Source: Tetracentron sinense (taxonomy: Eukaryota; Streptophyta; Magnoliopsida; Trochodendrales; Trochodendraceae). From it: a DNA stretch of 64,000 nt. The notes under the pieces were generated by a model. The model saw nothing but the letters and a program-made list of their open reading frames with translations, searched no databases and was not told the origin of the DNA. Below are positions 1 through 11,257 of this stretch, piece after piece (within the stretch, counting starts at the first letter, position 1; each line of letters begins with the position of its first letter). Location of the stretch: the NCBI GenBank assembly GCA_015143295.1, contig CM026562.1:9700041-9764040 (forward strand). Reading direction: 5' to 3'. The translations under genes and the position numbers were made by a program.

Positions 1-326
1 GTTTCCCTTGGGCTAAGCGGAAGTCAGTCCTCTGAGTTGAACTTAGATGGAATTGTTTGTCTTAAGTTTGCTACCACGACATAACTGGTATCAATCAAAT
101 CCTTAGGTCAGTCTAGGATCCTAGTTTAGATGCCAGGTTTAGACTATGTCCTTAGTCTTGTTGCAAAAGGATAAACTCTAAGTTATAATTGTGTGATTAT
201 GTGTATACCTCTATGTATACTATATACGGGTATTAGCATTTCATGTTCATTGATTTGCTATATGTTGTGTGAAGATTGGTATCCAAGTTAGACTTATGTT
301 TACCATTGATCTCAGGATTTTACATC
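1..326 (+). other. gypsy 5' leader, no gene
   Basis: Untranslated leader between the unseen primer-binding site and the Gag start. I see no reading frame or RNA gene. TGGTATC-like matches at about 87 and 275 recall an initiator-Met tRNA primer site, but they lie too far inside to be the functional one. Confidence 0.5.
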
Positions 327-1557
327 ATGAGACACAGCAATCGGGGTCGTGGTTACCATACTCGGAGATCCAAGGGTGAGGTTCCAAGAGAGGAGGAGCC
401 GCTTTACTTCACAAATGCTATGGATTCCATAGCAGAGACATTGGCTTTATTGGCAGCCAGACCTGCTGTGACTACTCCTACCCCACCGACTACTCCTATG
501 CCTCCACCAGTGCATCACACTGCAGGACTTGAGGCTTTCTGGAAACTTCGGCCTCCTACATTCTATGGGACTCTGGACCTGATGGTGGCAGAGGCATGGA
601 TTATGCAGGTGGAGAAGACCTTTCAGACTATTCGATGTACTGAGGAGCAGTGGGTTGACTGGGCTTCCTTCGTGATAGAAGGTGAAGCCGAGCATTGATG
701 GAGAGCTAACCAAAGGCAGAGGGATGTTACGAAGACAGGGAAACCCTGGACATGGGGGGAGTTCTTAGACACCTTCTACAAGTAGTATTTTTCCAGATTT
801 ATCCGGGAATAGAAGGTGAGGGAATTCATGCTCTTAGAGTAGGGAGCGATGAATGTAGTCGAGTACGAGGCTAAGTTCACCGAGTTGTCAAGATTTGCTC
901 CACATCTGATCGCGACTGATGATCTACGGGTTAGAAAATTTTAGATGGGGTTGAAGGCGTTCATCTGTGATAGGGTGTCCATCCTCCAAGTAGAGTCCTG
1001 GAGGGAGATAGTGGGAAAGGCGAAGATCACCGAGAAGAACGCAGATGATTTTATCAGGAGGAGGGATAGTGGCTTCGGGAGGAGCATGTCCCAGGGTCAG
1101 TCTAGTGGTTCGGCACAGTCCGAGAAGAGGACCTGGATTGCTTCATATCAGTTCTCTCAACCGATGTTGGCTCAGAGGCCTCCTTTTGTGTCTTAAGCAC
1201 CGCGCCCTACGACATCACAGGCTACGAGGGTTAAGCCTCCGGCGTCCTCCGCATCGTAGGCATTTGAGGAGTGCACAATATGTGGTCATCGGTACAAGAT
1301 TGGGGATTGCAAAAGACTATCGGGTGTATGCTTCCACTGTGGTGAGGTTGGTCGTATGATACGGGATTGCCCTCGCAAGTAGTCACAGACTGGGCCACTG
1401 GGAGTCCGACCTCCAGGCAGGCAGACTTCGCTTTAGGGGTCTTCATCGCAGGCCTCCAAATCCTTGCTGCCCACCCAGCAGCCTCGTCAGGTAAATCAAG
1501 GCAGGTTATTTGCCATGACCGATTGAGACGCATAGGCATCTGATGATGTTGTGCAAG
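327..1557 (+). pseudogene. gypsy Gag, broken by stops
   Basis: Capsid/nucleocapsid region in the frame whose codons start at positions divisible by 3. The start ATG at 327 opens a basic N-terminus (MRHSNRGRGYHTRR). The retrotransposon gag core follows, with FWKLRPPTFYGT and a stretch ending GEAEH that continues past a stop at 696 with WRAN. Further in-frame stops lie near 783, 810, 838 and 942. They sit where related elements have W, Q or K, and most look like CAG to TAG or TGG to TGA changes. A C-x2-C-G-H cluster starts at 1272. A CCHC knuckle at 1329-1370 reads CFHCGEVGRMIRDC, where the metal-binding His is replaced by Arg, so the knuckle is probably dead. Frame and spacing fit the protease that follows after the insert at 1558. 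Confidence 0.88.
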
Positions 1558-1701
1558 GTACGCTCGAGTTTAAGATTGTTAAGGTTCTAGTGTTACCATG
1601 ATGTGTTGTATGTATATATGCTATATAGTGTTTTGCTATGCGTGTATCAACATGTATTAGGTATGTAGTTTATTTGTAACTTGGGTAGTTATAATTCTCA
1701 G
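1558..1701 (+). other. candidate GT-AG intron between Gag and protease
   Basis: A 144-bp stretch starts GTACGC and ends in a T-rich run plus CTCAG. Left of it the frame reads SDDVVQ and right of it ALLVNECLAW; removing it restores a codon for G and a continuous Gag-protease frame as in related elements. Inside, the same frame has a TGA near 1599, so the insert is not coding. The length is a multiple of three. A small insertion with chance splice-like ends is the alternative. Confidence 0.5.
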
Positions 1702-4700
1702 GTGCGTTGCTAGTGAATGAGTGTTTAGCATGGGTGTTGATCGACATAGGATCCACTCATTCATTCGTCTCGCCCAGTTTTGCCGAAGGTTTTACGTCCG
1801 AGCCAAGTAAGCTACCTCCGAAGTTGTCCATTTCGACTCCACTGGGCAAGTCTGTTGAGGCAGATAAAGTGTATCGGGGTAGTGTTGTGCAAGTCATGCA
1901 GCATGAGTTGCCAATCGACCTGATCATTTTGGGATTTCAAGATTGAGATTTCGATGTTATCCTAGGTATGGATTGACTCTCAGCTCACCATGGACACGTG
2001 GCGTGTTTCGAGAAGGTGGTGAACTTTAAACCCGCTGGGTTAAAGTCATTTCATTTCAGGGGACTTCAGAAGAGAGACATTGCTCGTTTTGTAGCTCTCA
2101 GTCTCGCGAGTATAGAAGTACGAGACTCCACATCCATTCCGGTTGTGTGCGAGTATATAGATGTTTTTCCGGAGACCTTATCGGGATTACTTCCTGATCG
2201 AGCAATCGAGTTTACGATCGAGCTAGCTCCAGGCACGACTTCGATTTCTAGGGCTCCGTATAGGATGGCCCCTATCGAGCTTAAGGAGTTAAAAGAGTAG
2301 TTGGAAGAATTGTAAGGCCTTGGCTTCATCTGGCCGAGTGTCTCACCTTGGGGAGCTCCGGTGCTCTTCGTGAAGAAGAAGGATGGGTCAATACGGATGT
2401 GCATTGACTATAGACAGCTAAACAAGGTCACTAACAAGAATCGTTATCCATTGCCTCAGATAGACGACTTGTTTGACCAATTGAAGGGTGCAAAGTTCTT
2501 CTCAAAGATCGATCTCCGATCTGGGTATCATTAGTTGAAGATCAAGGCAGAAGACATTCTGAAGACGACATTCAAAACCCGATAAGGTCACTATGAGGTT
2601 CTGGTTATGTCTTTGGGTCTGACTAACGCGCCGGCTGCATTCATGGATTTGATGAATCGGGTGTTCAGATCGTCTCTCGATCAGTGTGTGATCGTATTCG
2701 TAGATGATATCCTTGTGTATTCATAGACATAGGATGATCGCACAGAAGATCTTCGCCTAGCATTGCAGACTCTTCAAGAGCATAGTCTGTATGCTAAGTT
2801 GAGCAAGTGCGAGTTCTGGCTAGAAAAGGTATCGTTCCTTGGCCATGTAGTGTCTGCCGAGGGTATCTCAGTCGATCCTACAAAGATCGAGGCAGTGATG
2901 AACTAGGAGAGACCGAAGAGTGTTACCGACGTAGTTTTCTCGGTTTGGTAGGATACTACAGGAGGTTCATGGAGGGATTCTCCAGCTTAGTGGCTCCGCT
3001 TACCTACCTCACACGAAAGAACGCTAAGTTCACTTGGAGTGAGAAGTGTGAGGCAAGCTTCCTGGAGTTGAATAAGAAGCTTACCACGGCCCCTGTTCTC
3101 ATGGTTCTGTCTGGGAGCGGTGGCTTCGAAGTCTACAGTGATGCATCACTTGTTGGGCTTGGGTGTGTTCTTATACAGCATAAGCAGGTGGCTGCCTATG
3201 CTTCTCGCTAGTTGAAGGAGCATGAGCAGAACTACCCCACGCACGATCTAGAGATTGCCACAGTCGTCTTTGTGTGGAAGATTTGGCGTCACTACCTCTA
3301 TGGGGAAGAGTTCATTGTGTTCATAGATCATAAGAGCTTGAAGTATCTCTTCTTCTAGAAGGAGTTGAATATGAGGCAGCATCGATGGATGGAGTTCATG
3401 AAGGACTATGATTGTTCCATTCAGTACCATCCGGGTAAGGCGAACATAGTAGCCGATGCTCTTAGCAGAAAGCCTTACGGAGTTATGGCTCACGTGAGAG
3501 TGCAAGAGTGAAAATTATTGAAGGATATGTGTAACCTCAACACTACCCTCAGGCTTGCTACCTATGGGCCGGTGATGTCAAACATCTTAGTTAGGCTGCA
3601 TATCTTAGATCGGATCAAGGAGTTGCAGAATTCAGATGATGAGTTGCTTGCTTACCGGGACAAGTCGGTGAGTAGTGGTAGTCAAGATTTTGCCGTGAGT
3701 GGTGATGGTACTATCACATTCAAAGGCAGGTTGTGTGTTCCTGCTGACGCGGTGTTGAGGGCTAAGATCTTGGACAAGGCTCATCGATCCAAGTACATGG
3801 TACATCCTGGAGGTACTAAGATGTACCAAAATCTCAAGAGGCACTACTGGTGGTGAAACATGAAGAGGGAAGTCGCAGAGCATGTTTCTAGATGTTTGGT
3901 GTGCCAGCAGGTGAAGGCCGAGCATCAAAGGCCAGCAGGTCTTCTACAGTCCCTCTCTGGAAATGGGAGAATATCTCGATGGATTTCATCGTTGGTTTAC
4001 CGCGGACGGCGAAGGACTCTGATGCTATCTGGGTAATAATGGACAGATTGACGAAGTCTGCACACTTTCTTCCTTACCGGACTACGTTCAATTTCAATCA
4101 GTTGGTAGCCTTGTATGTTAAGGAGGTGGTCCGTCTGCACGAGGTGCCGGTTTCCATCTGTCTGATCGAGACCCTAGGTTTACTTCCAGGTTCTGGAAAA
4201 CCTTTCAGAGCACTATGAGTTCTCGGTTAGATTTCAACACCGCCTTTCATCCTCAAACCGATGGGCAGACTGAGCCAGTGAACCAGGTTGTAGAGGTAAT
4301 GCTCCGAGCTTGTATGTTGGATTTTCAGGGCAATTGGGAGGTACACTTGCCGTTGGTTGAGTTTGCCTACAACAACAGTTATCAGGTGAGCATTCAAATG
4401 ACACATTTTGAAGCTCTGTATGGTCGAAGTTGTAGATCTCCTTTGTATTAGGATGAAGTTGGTGAGAGGAAGATACTGGGTCCTGAATTGATTGAACAGA
4501 CCGCAGAAAGGGTCAAGGTCATCAAGGAGTGGTTGAAAGCTGCTCAGGATAGGCAGAAGAGCTATGCTAACACTCGTCGCAGAGATTTGGAATTCCAAGT
4601 TAGGTATCGGGTCTTTGTGAAGATTTCGCTGAGCCGGGGAATCATGAGGTTCGAGAAGAAAGGGAAGCTCAGCCCTAGGTACATAGGGCCATTCGAGATC

Positions 4701-5018
4701 ATCACTAGGGTTGGTGAGGTTACTTACAAGGTAGCCCTACCGTCTCACATGGTAGCAGTCCATAATGTGTTTCACATTTCTATGCTCAGGAAATACATTC
4801 CGGATCCGTCCCACGTCATTGCTCTTGACCTCGTGGAGATTCGAGAGGATCTCACTTTGGTTGAGCAACCGGCTCAGATCTTGGATCGTCGAGATCAAGT
4901 CTTACATACCAAGAATATCCCGTTAGTCCTCGTGAAATGGCAGCACTATTCTGCAGAAGAGGCTACGTGGGACTGCGAAGCTGAAGTGAGGGAAAAGTAC
5001 CCTCATTTGTTTTCTTGA
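1702..5018 (+). pseudogene. gypsy Pol polyprotein (PR-RT-RH-INT-chromodomain), broken
   Basis: Enzymatic polyprotein. Protease: LIDIGSTHSFVS near 1740, with DIGS in place of the usual D-S/T-G. Reverse transcriptase: about 2150-2920, with [14 protein letters not shown], a [11 protein letters not shown] segment and the catalytic FVDD at 2697-2708. RNase H: about 2990-3480, with YSDAS and a final DALSRK. Integrase: zinc-binding H/H/C/C near 3780-3905 (CLVC), core from MDFIVGLP at about 3980 to the HPQTDGQ segment near 4250. Chromodomain-like tail: about 4920-5015 (LVKWQHYSAEEATW). Frameshifts lie near 2928 (before RNase H), 3955 (before the integrase core) and 4158. In-frame stops include 2298, 2534, 2725, 3209, 3356 and 4449. 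The final stop is at 5016-5018. Confidence 0.92.
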
Positions 5019-5090
5019 TGTTCTTTTCATGTAATTTGTTTCTTCTGGTTCTTTTGGTATTGTTCCAATTTTGGGGACGAAATTCTCGTA

Positions 5091-5109
5091 AGGGGGGGGG
5101 GGGGGAGGA
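5091..5109 (+). other. polypurine tract of the gypsy element
   Basis: A run of G residues ending in GGAGGA directly before the LTR start TGTAGAAC. In LTR elements this RNase H-resistant purine tract primes plus-strand DNA synthesis. The very long G run may also be a replication-slippage expansion. Confidence 0.85.
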
Positions 5110-5344
5110 TGTAGAACCCCGAATCCTTATTTTACTAAGTAGTGAATAGTGTGTGAATAGTGTTCAAGTGGAGTCTTGTACACTAATGAGTTTGATGCTA
5201 ATGAAAATGTATGGATATATGGTGTGCATGTGTTGATAGGTATATGTAGCCTAAGGGAGTGTGTTTTGAGTGTACAAGGTGTTCGAGTTGGAATGGAGAA
5301 TGTCCAAGTAGTGGAAAAAGGGATTTTGCAGCAAAAACAGGGGA

Positions 5345-5533
5345 GAACTGATCGCTCGGTAATAACACCGATCACTCGGTCAAGTAGCGATCGATCGGTA
5401 TCTATCGACTGGTCAAAGATTTTGTATGGGGAAAAATTCCAGAGAGGATGTTTTCAACCGATCTCTCGGTCAAAACACCTATCGCTCAGTAAGCCACCGA
5501 TCGCTCGCTCCTGACTACCGATCGATCGGTTAT
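5345..5533 (+). repeat. degenerate CGATCGnTCGGT array in LTR upstream region
   Basis: About eight spaced copies of a 10-12 bp motif related to CCGATCGCTCGGT (gatcgctcggt, gatcactcggt, gatcgatcggt, gatctctcggt and so on). They lie 60-250 bp before the LTR TATA box. Several copies are palindromic. The position fits transcription-factor sites in the U3 promoter of a retrotransposon; no factor can be named. Confidence 0.7.
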
Positions 5534-5587
5534 ACGCAGATTTTCTTCATTAAGTGTTTTTAAGTCTTTAACCACCACCCCTTTGCC

Positions 5588-5595
5588 TATAAAAG
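5588..5595 (+). promoter_or_regulatory. TATA box of gypsy LTR promoter
   Basis: TATAAAAG within the 3' LTR, in the context GCCTATAAAAGGCC. It would place transcript starts roughly 30 bp downstream. Position relative to the LTR ends is as expected for a U3/R boundary. Confidence 0.7.
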
Positions 5596-6885
5596 GCCTA
5601 GCTCGTGACTTAGGGTTTCAGAAACCCTTAAGGTATATTTTTTTTAGGAGAGTTTGAGAGGAGAAGAAGGAGAAAAGCTAGGGTTTGCTCAAGCTTGGAC
5701 AAGAAGATCAAATCTTCCCTTCTTTAGTGCTTTTCAACAAAGAACTCGAAGTTCTCACTTGTTCCAAACATTTGAAATCGAATTCATTGATTTCGCCAAG
5801 GTAGATACATTCTACTACCAAACTTGTGATAATACTAGTTCACCACATAATGTTCTTCTCATGCTATGCTAAAAATCTTAGGTTGATATGGTATGTGATG
5901 TTACTTTTATACTTGGATGTAAACTACCATTATTAGGCACTCTATGTGTTTGGTTTAATGTCTCTAAGGGCTTTTATGTTTAAATATGCTATTAATCTCA
6001 TATGCTTCGCATGTCTCGCATGAACCGGGTTTTTCATGGATTTCTCAAAGTTATAAGAAGGGTTTTTTAATAAGTGACTCACATGATGATTTTAGAAACT
6101 CCATGATATTGTCTAAGATCGGTTCACAAGCTCCAATGATCATATTTAACTCACAAGAGACTCTATGATAAGGTCTAAGATCGATGTACAAGCTCTAAGG
6201 ATCATAAATGTAAATGTTCTAAGATCTCTATGGTTTTGCTCTACGGTATTGCTCTAAAGCTCTATGGATCATAAATGACTCTAAGGAACTCTATGAACTT
6301 AACACAACTCAAAGAATTCACAAGGCTATGATTATCGCAAGACTCACACAGTTTTGGTTTTCAGATGTCATCACACGTGTTATTTCATGGTTTTTACGCT
6401 CCGATATGTTTTAAGGATTTCAGTCTCCATGTCTCGCATGCTTCTATGATATTATTGCTTTGTTGTTAGTAGTATGTAGACGTTAAGTATTTCACGCTCA
6501 GCCGATATTTGTTATCATCGGCAAGTGCTTGGGTTCCTTTCAACTTGTGTGGTTTGGAGCCTTAGGTAGAGGAAGAATACTACGACCCGGAGCCTTCTAT
6601 GGACCACTACCAGGATGATGGATCGCTAGATAGGCGGCCTGACTTTGACTTCTGCTGATTATGTTAGGAAGATGAGATATTTTATTTAGGTTGAGAGTAG
6701 GACTTGTCCACTCCATATTTTGGATATATATTTTGTTGTTTCAGACTTAAATCTTTTCCGCTATGTATAACTTGTGTACTCTGACAGGTTGATATGTGTG
6801 CCTTATGTGTCATACGGGATGGTATGACGCGGCGGTCACGAGCTGAAGTATCCCTAACTCTTAGGGGGTATTTTGGGTCGCAACA

Positions 6886-7508
6886 ATATCCATTACCTTT
6901 CCTCACAGTTTATGGGGAAAAAAATATTTATATACATACACACTCACGTCCAAAAGATGGTGAAGCTCTGGATCACTCCCTTAATCTGAGAATCTCTTCC
7001 TCTTTCTTTCTCTAAATCCTTATAACAGAGGTCCTAAGCTCTTTCTTTCATGGCTCCATTCCATTCCACAGCAACTCACAGTCATCACTTGCTTTAACCA
7101 CTCCCATCTTACCTTCACGATTTCAACTCTGCAAATATCTGCTCAAGGAATTTTATAAGCAAAGGAACACTATATCCTCACGGAGCATTCAACATTGGCG
7201 TTCCATTGTCGAAGTGCTGCATGCACACTTTTATTTCCAAAGACCTTTGCATAGATATTAGTCTCTGATCAACGCTTACGTTCCTCAGAACTCTCTTGAT
7301 TTACATCTCCGGGATCATTCCGGTCACTCCCAAGAAATCTCCGAGGCCAGTAGCTCGGCCAAATCAAGGACAGGTGTAAGGGATAAAATTCGTAAAAATG
7401 AGTAAAAAGAAGGGGTAAAATAGGAATTTCTCACTCTAGCAAATTCTAACAATTTAGCCGACATAAGCCCACTTGGGCTATGTGCTGGCTCTCTTGAGTG
7501 TTGTCTGA
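6886..7508. other. no gene recognised
   Basis: AT-rich sequence directly after the gypsy LTR. Short reading frames on both strands show no family motif. I see no repeat with a partner elsewhere in the window. Confidence 0.4.
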
Positions 7509-7563
7509 CACGTGACCTCATCATGACTACACAAGTCATGATGACTCCAAATGCCTATAAATA
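7509..7563 (+). promoter_or_regulatory. promoter-like cluster: G-box, hairpin, TATA box
   Basis: A CACGTG G-box at 7509-7514 is followed by a perfect 10-bp inverted repeat with a 5-nt loop at 7519-7543 (CATCATGACT and AGTCATGATG arms), then TATAAATA at 7556-7563. The order and spacing look like a plant promoter. No credible gene follows; the sequence runs into short tandem arrays, so this may be an LTR promoter of an unrecognised element. Confidence 0.45.
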
Positions 7564-7805
7564 AGCATAAATCTCCAGAAGAAGAGGAGGATGGTGCGGA
7601 AGGCAAGAGAGGAAATAAAGAAAGGCAGAAGAAGAACAAGAAGATGGAGATCTGGGAAGCTTGAGTCATTCACACCCCTACCCCGAAGGGCTATGCAGGC
7701 GGCCACTCACCTGATTCTCACATCTTCCTTTGGTGTAATTCAGCTACTTGATGCTCTTTATGGCCTCACAATCTATTATGGCCACCGGATTCTCTCAAAT
7801 AGGCC

Positions 7806-7949
7806 ATGAATAGTGCCAAATCCGTTATCGCGTTGTCTGCTGTGAATAGTGCCAAATCCATTGTCACGTTGTCTGCTATGAATAGTGCTGAATCCGTTGT
7901 CGCGTTGTCTGTTATGAATAGTGCTGAGCTTGTTGTCCGTTGTGAGTTG
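7806..7949 (+). repeat. 36-bp tandem repeat, about 4 copies
   Basis: Units starting ATGAATAGTG (or GTGAATAGTG) occur at 7806, 7842, 7878 and 7914, an exact 36-bp period. Because 36 is divisible by three the array stays open in one frame and encodes repeats like MNSAKSVIALSA. I see no start context or family support, so a protein is not claimed. Confidence 0.9.
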
Positions 7950-7981
7950 CACAATGTACCCGTTGTCTGTTGCACAACGTA

Positions 7982-8177
7982 TACGTTGTCAGAGTTACGT
8001 TGTCAGAGCTACGTTGTCAGAGTTACGTTGTCTGTGCCTTATCCGAGCTACGTTGTCAGAGCTACGTTGTCTGTGCCTTATCCGAGCTACGTTGTCTGTG
8101 CCTTTTCCAAGCTACGTTGTCAGAGCTACGTTGTCTGTGCCTTATCCGAGCTACGTTGTCAGAGCTACGTTGTCTGA
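7982..8177 (+). repeat. interleaved 14-bp and 25-bp tandem array
   Basis: Eleven units share the head TACGTTGTC. Type S is 14 bp (TACGTTGTCAGAGC). Type L is 25 bp (TACGTTGTC, then TGTGCCTTATCCGAGC). The order is S S S L S L L S L S and a final partial unit. Because the array is short-unit and GT-rich, all overlapping reading frames are by-products. Confidence 0.9.
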
Positions 8178-8968
8178 GCCATATTCTTTGTGCCTCCTGA
8201 GCTACAATCTCCAGAGCATAAGATCAGAGCTCGTCCTCAAGCGCATATACCTAGTGACCTCACGATAAGTATCTCTATACTATTATGTTCATATGTTCAT
8301 GTGCTTGTGCCTTATACTGACTTTATCATTGGAGCTTATTTCAGGGTGCACACCTGCCCCCCTCAGACTCATTCACAGGTGGAGTTTTGCTATCATTCCT
8401 CTACCAGCAATGCAGCTACAGACATGTGGCATGTACGAGAATTTTCCCTTTCAACAGGTATGGTAGTCCTTTAACTTTGATCTTTGCGTATCATACGAGT
8501 TGCTCTTATCATATATTCTTTGACTTGGCAGTGAGAAGATTATTATACCATTTGTTTGTAGTTAATTTTGTGCAATTGAGCATTATGTGGGAAGGCCTAA
8601 ATATAAATAAATAAAATTAACAAGGGTAACCTGTCAGTCCGGGGCAGGGTTAGGGCTGGTCAATTCAGGCCAGGCCTTGAATAGGGTAGGGTACTAGGGT
8701 TAGGGTATTGCCTTTATAAGTAAGGGCAGAGTTATGGTTGATTCCTACCCTGCCCTAACTTTTACCCCTTAAAACCCGAATCTTAATCCCTTGAAACCTT
8801 ATTCCTAAGTTCTTGACTGACTGATTTCCTAACCTTAACAGTAATATTGTGATTAATTTTTGTTGTGAATTGTGATATCTACAGCACATTAAGCCAGTAA
8901 TATTTTGATTTTTTTAATTGTGATTATCCTTAACATAGTAAGCCGAATTGTTGCGTGTTTAAGCCGAA
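8178..8968. other. no gene recognised
   Basis: Follows the tandem arrays. It contains GGGTTAGGG-like and reverse CCCTAAC-like words near 8645-8770 but no telomere array, no family motif and no credible coding frame. Confidence 0.4.
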
Positions 8969-11257
8969 CTGTTGCACGTTTAAGTAAATGATTATGAAAA
9001 TTCAAGGTTGTGCCTGGTAATCTTATCCTACATCAGTACATTCTTTTCCAAAGTATGCTTCAAGCATCTTGATTTTTAGTGTACATGTCACTTCTTGCAT
9101 GATCACATGTTTCATCCCTACTTGAACTTAAAAAGCTAACGCTATTTAATACAAACATAAAAATATAAAAAATCTTATTTGCTTGTTTAATATTTATATA
9201 TATATATATTGCTTACTTACTTATATTTACATGTGATTATATCCTTGCATGCTTGCATGAAATTATGAAATATGTTGGTCTAATTCTCCTTTCATGGGAT
9301 ATGTAGGCACCTCTCACGAATGCGATCCTATCATTCAAAAAATTATTTTTGTCCTTTTGCATGATTGATTAAAACTTTGATTTTTGCATATAATACGTAT
9401 TGCTTAATTGATGCATGTTTTTAGTTTGATTCAATTTTTTAGCATTTTTGTTATCTCTTTAATTTGATTTTTCAACTTGTCTAAAGTAGATTTAGGTAGC
9501 AGATCATAATCACCTTTGGTGGGAGTCTAAAGGTGTCTAACACATTCTCTTAGCTCAACTGAATCTCTTATCTACACAATTACATTATCCTTTATTTGAT
9601 TAGAGTTCCTATTCTTCCCTCAAATTAGAATAGGTTGCGATTCTATTTTGATAATTATTTATTATTTCTTAATGAAGTTTTCCCTATTTATACTAAATCC
9701 CATGTCCGCACTGGTAATTAGAGATATCAATGAGCTGGCCTAGGGACTGAGGTCTATTAGGACTAGCTCTAGGGTCCGGCTCAAGTCCTCGAAGGGCCTA
9801 AACTGGCTAAATCCATGCCCTACCCTCAGGGACAAGGTTGAGTCTGAGGTTGTTAAGAAGATAAAGAATTTTTTTGTCATGATATTTATAGATTTTTTTT
9901 TCTAAACTACCACTGGCTGTTAATCTAAGATCAACCTCTTCATTTATTTGAGCTTGGAACCGACAATGCAATCCAAAGAGCAACAAGGCAAGATATAAGA
10001 AAATTTTGATATTTTTTGGCGTATTAAAATGGTAATTTAGATTATTTCTTTGGTGGTACTATTTGGTATTTTACAGCTAGCATATACAAAATCTCATATA
10101 TCTAACAAGTTGTAGAAATGCTACACCTTAGACGCAAACTTCCAATTTCTCATCATGGTAGCGAAAAGTGTTGCTACTGTTCCTTATTACCTTCAGAACC
10201 AGTGTAAACCATAAATTTCTCCTTAAAAAATCTAGCCTATTGAAGGGGTAGCAACGTAAGGGGTTGTACCCACAAGGGTTTCAAAAAAAAAAAATTATTT
10301 CTTTATTTGTGGCTAACACTCCTCAACACTATTTAGGAAATTCTCTTGGCTATATATAGTGGGAAACATTATCTCTAAGCTGTAATGTCATGATGTCCAT
10401 ATCTTGCCCTCTTTACAATTCAGAGGTAATGGAGTCTCAAGGAAAGAGAGTAAAGAGAGAGCAAAAAAGGTTTAAGTAGGTTAAAAATTATTGCCTATTT
10501 TAAAAAATGTGACACATTACACCTAGCATCATTGGATTATAATTTACAATTAGAGAAAACGTTTTTGGCTATCCTAGCCAGAGACGCTCCTAAGTCATTT
10601 ATGAAATCTTCTTTTTCTTTTTCTCGTATGAAATTTATGAAACAATCTTGAACGTAGAGAAATGATGTAGTCCTACCCCATACAACTCATATGGCATAAA
10701 TATTGGTCAACTTATATCAAATTCTTAGAGAGAATTTCTCTCATATAAGTGTGATGTGTGGCATTTAAGAGGGGGAATGTAGTGAAATTACTACTGCCCA
10801 GTCCCAAAATCCTATCCTAGGTCAAAATGGCATCCCAAAATCCTATCCTACGTCAAAATGGAACACTTGCAAAACTGCATTATATATCTGAACATATAAG
10901 GCATGCATACTTAAAAATGACAACTTAAAAATTCTTAAATAACATCAATTTCATAATGTCTAAATCAATTGAACCTTAACAATCTGAAGTCATCCATCAT
11001 AAACATTCATCGAAATATCTTATTACAATTCCTTAAAATTCAAAGTTTAATAACCTAGGAAGGTCAATAATATATATGGATATTTATCTAACAGGTCTTC
11101 CGGCTCCATAATATCACCTTTGGCTTCCTCAAGATACTTTTCCTCTTCCTAAGGTTCAATAACTATTTATGAATCTAAACTTGCCGACATAAAACATATC
11201 GACTGAGCATATGTGGCTTAGTATACATAAAATCCTAATTAACATAATCACACTTAT
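8969..11257. repeat. 2.3-kb direct repeat, copy A
   Basis: Matches 12248-14566 nearly throughout with small indels. The shared part begins CTGTTGC and ends ACTTAT. Near 9530-9650 it carries a motif chain (gtgtctaacacattctcttag, then gttgcgattctattttgg) reminiscent of the LTR end and primer region of Tat-type gypsy elements. Copy A has an extra tandem duplication of about 37 bp at 10800-10860 (TCCCAAAATCCTATCCTA twice). No coding frame of note. It is probably part of a non-autonomous retroelement, but the family is uncertain. Confidence 0.75.

Larger units (their letters stand above)
1..6885 (+). mobile_element. Ty3/gypsy chromovirus (Tekay/Del-like), decayed, 5' LTR outside window
   Basis: An LTR retrotransposon that moves through an RNA copy. 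In order it shows a Gag with zinc knuckle, an aspartic protease, reverse transcriptase, RNase H, integrase and a C-terminal chromodomain-like segment, then a purine-rich tract and one LTR. Gag-Pol order with integrase last and a chromodomain is the chromovirus pattern. The 5' LTR and primer site must lie just before base 1, because the first bases read like the leader that follows a primer site. At least three frameshifts and more than a dozen stops make it non-autonomous. Confidence 0.93.
5110..6885 (+). repeat. 3' LTR of the gypsy chromovirus
   Basis: Starts TGTAGAACCCCG right after the polypurine tract and ends GGGTCGCAACA, giving TG...CA ends and 1776 bp. A TATA box lies at 5588. After the end comes ATATC, the likely target duplication, but its partner is outside the window. 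Small reading frames inside the LTR show no family features and are taken as chance. Confidence 0.85.

Noticed and set aside
87..285. TGGTATC words as the primer-binding site of the gypsy element
   Set aside because: They are not next to an LTR end, and the matches stop after seven bases.
7806..8177. Regular repeats that could suggest a CRISPR array or a repeat protein
   Set aside because: Direct head-to-tail repeats without unique spacers, in a plant genome; the overlapping frames are by-products of the tandem repeats.
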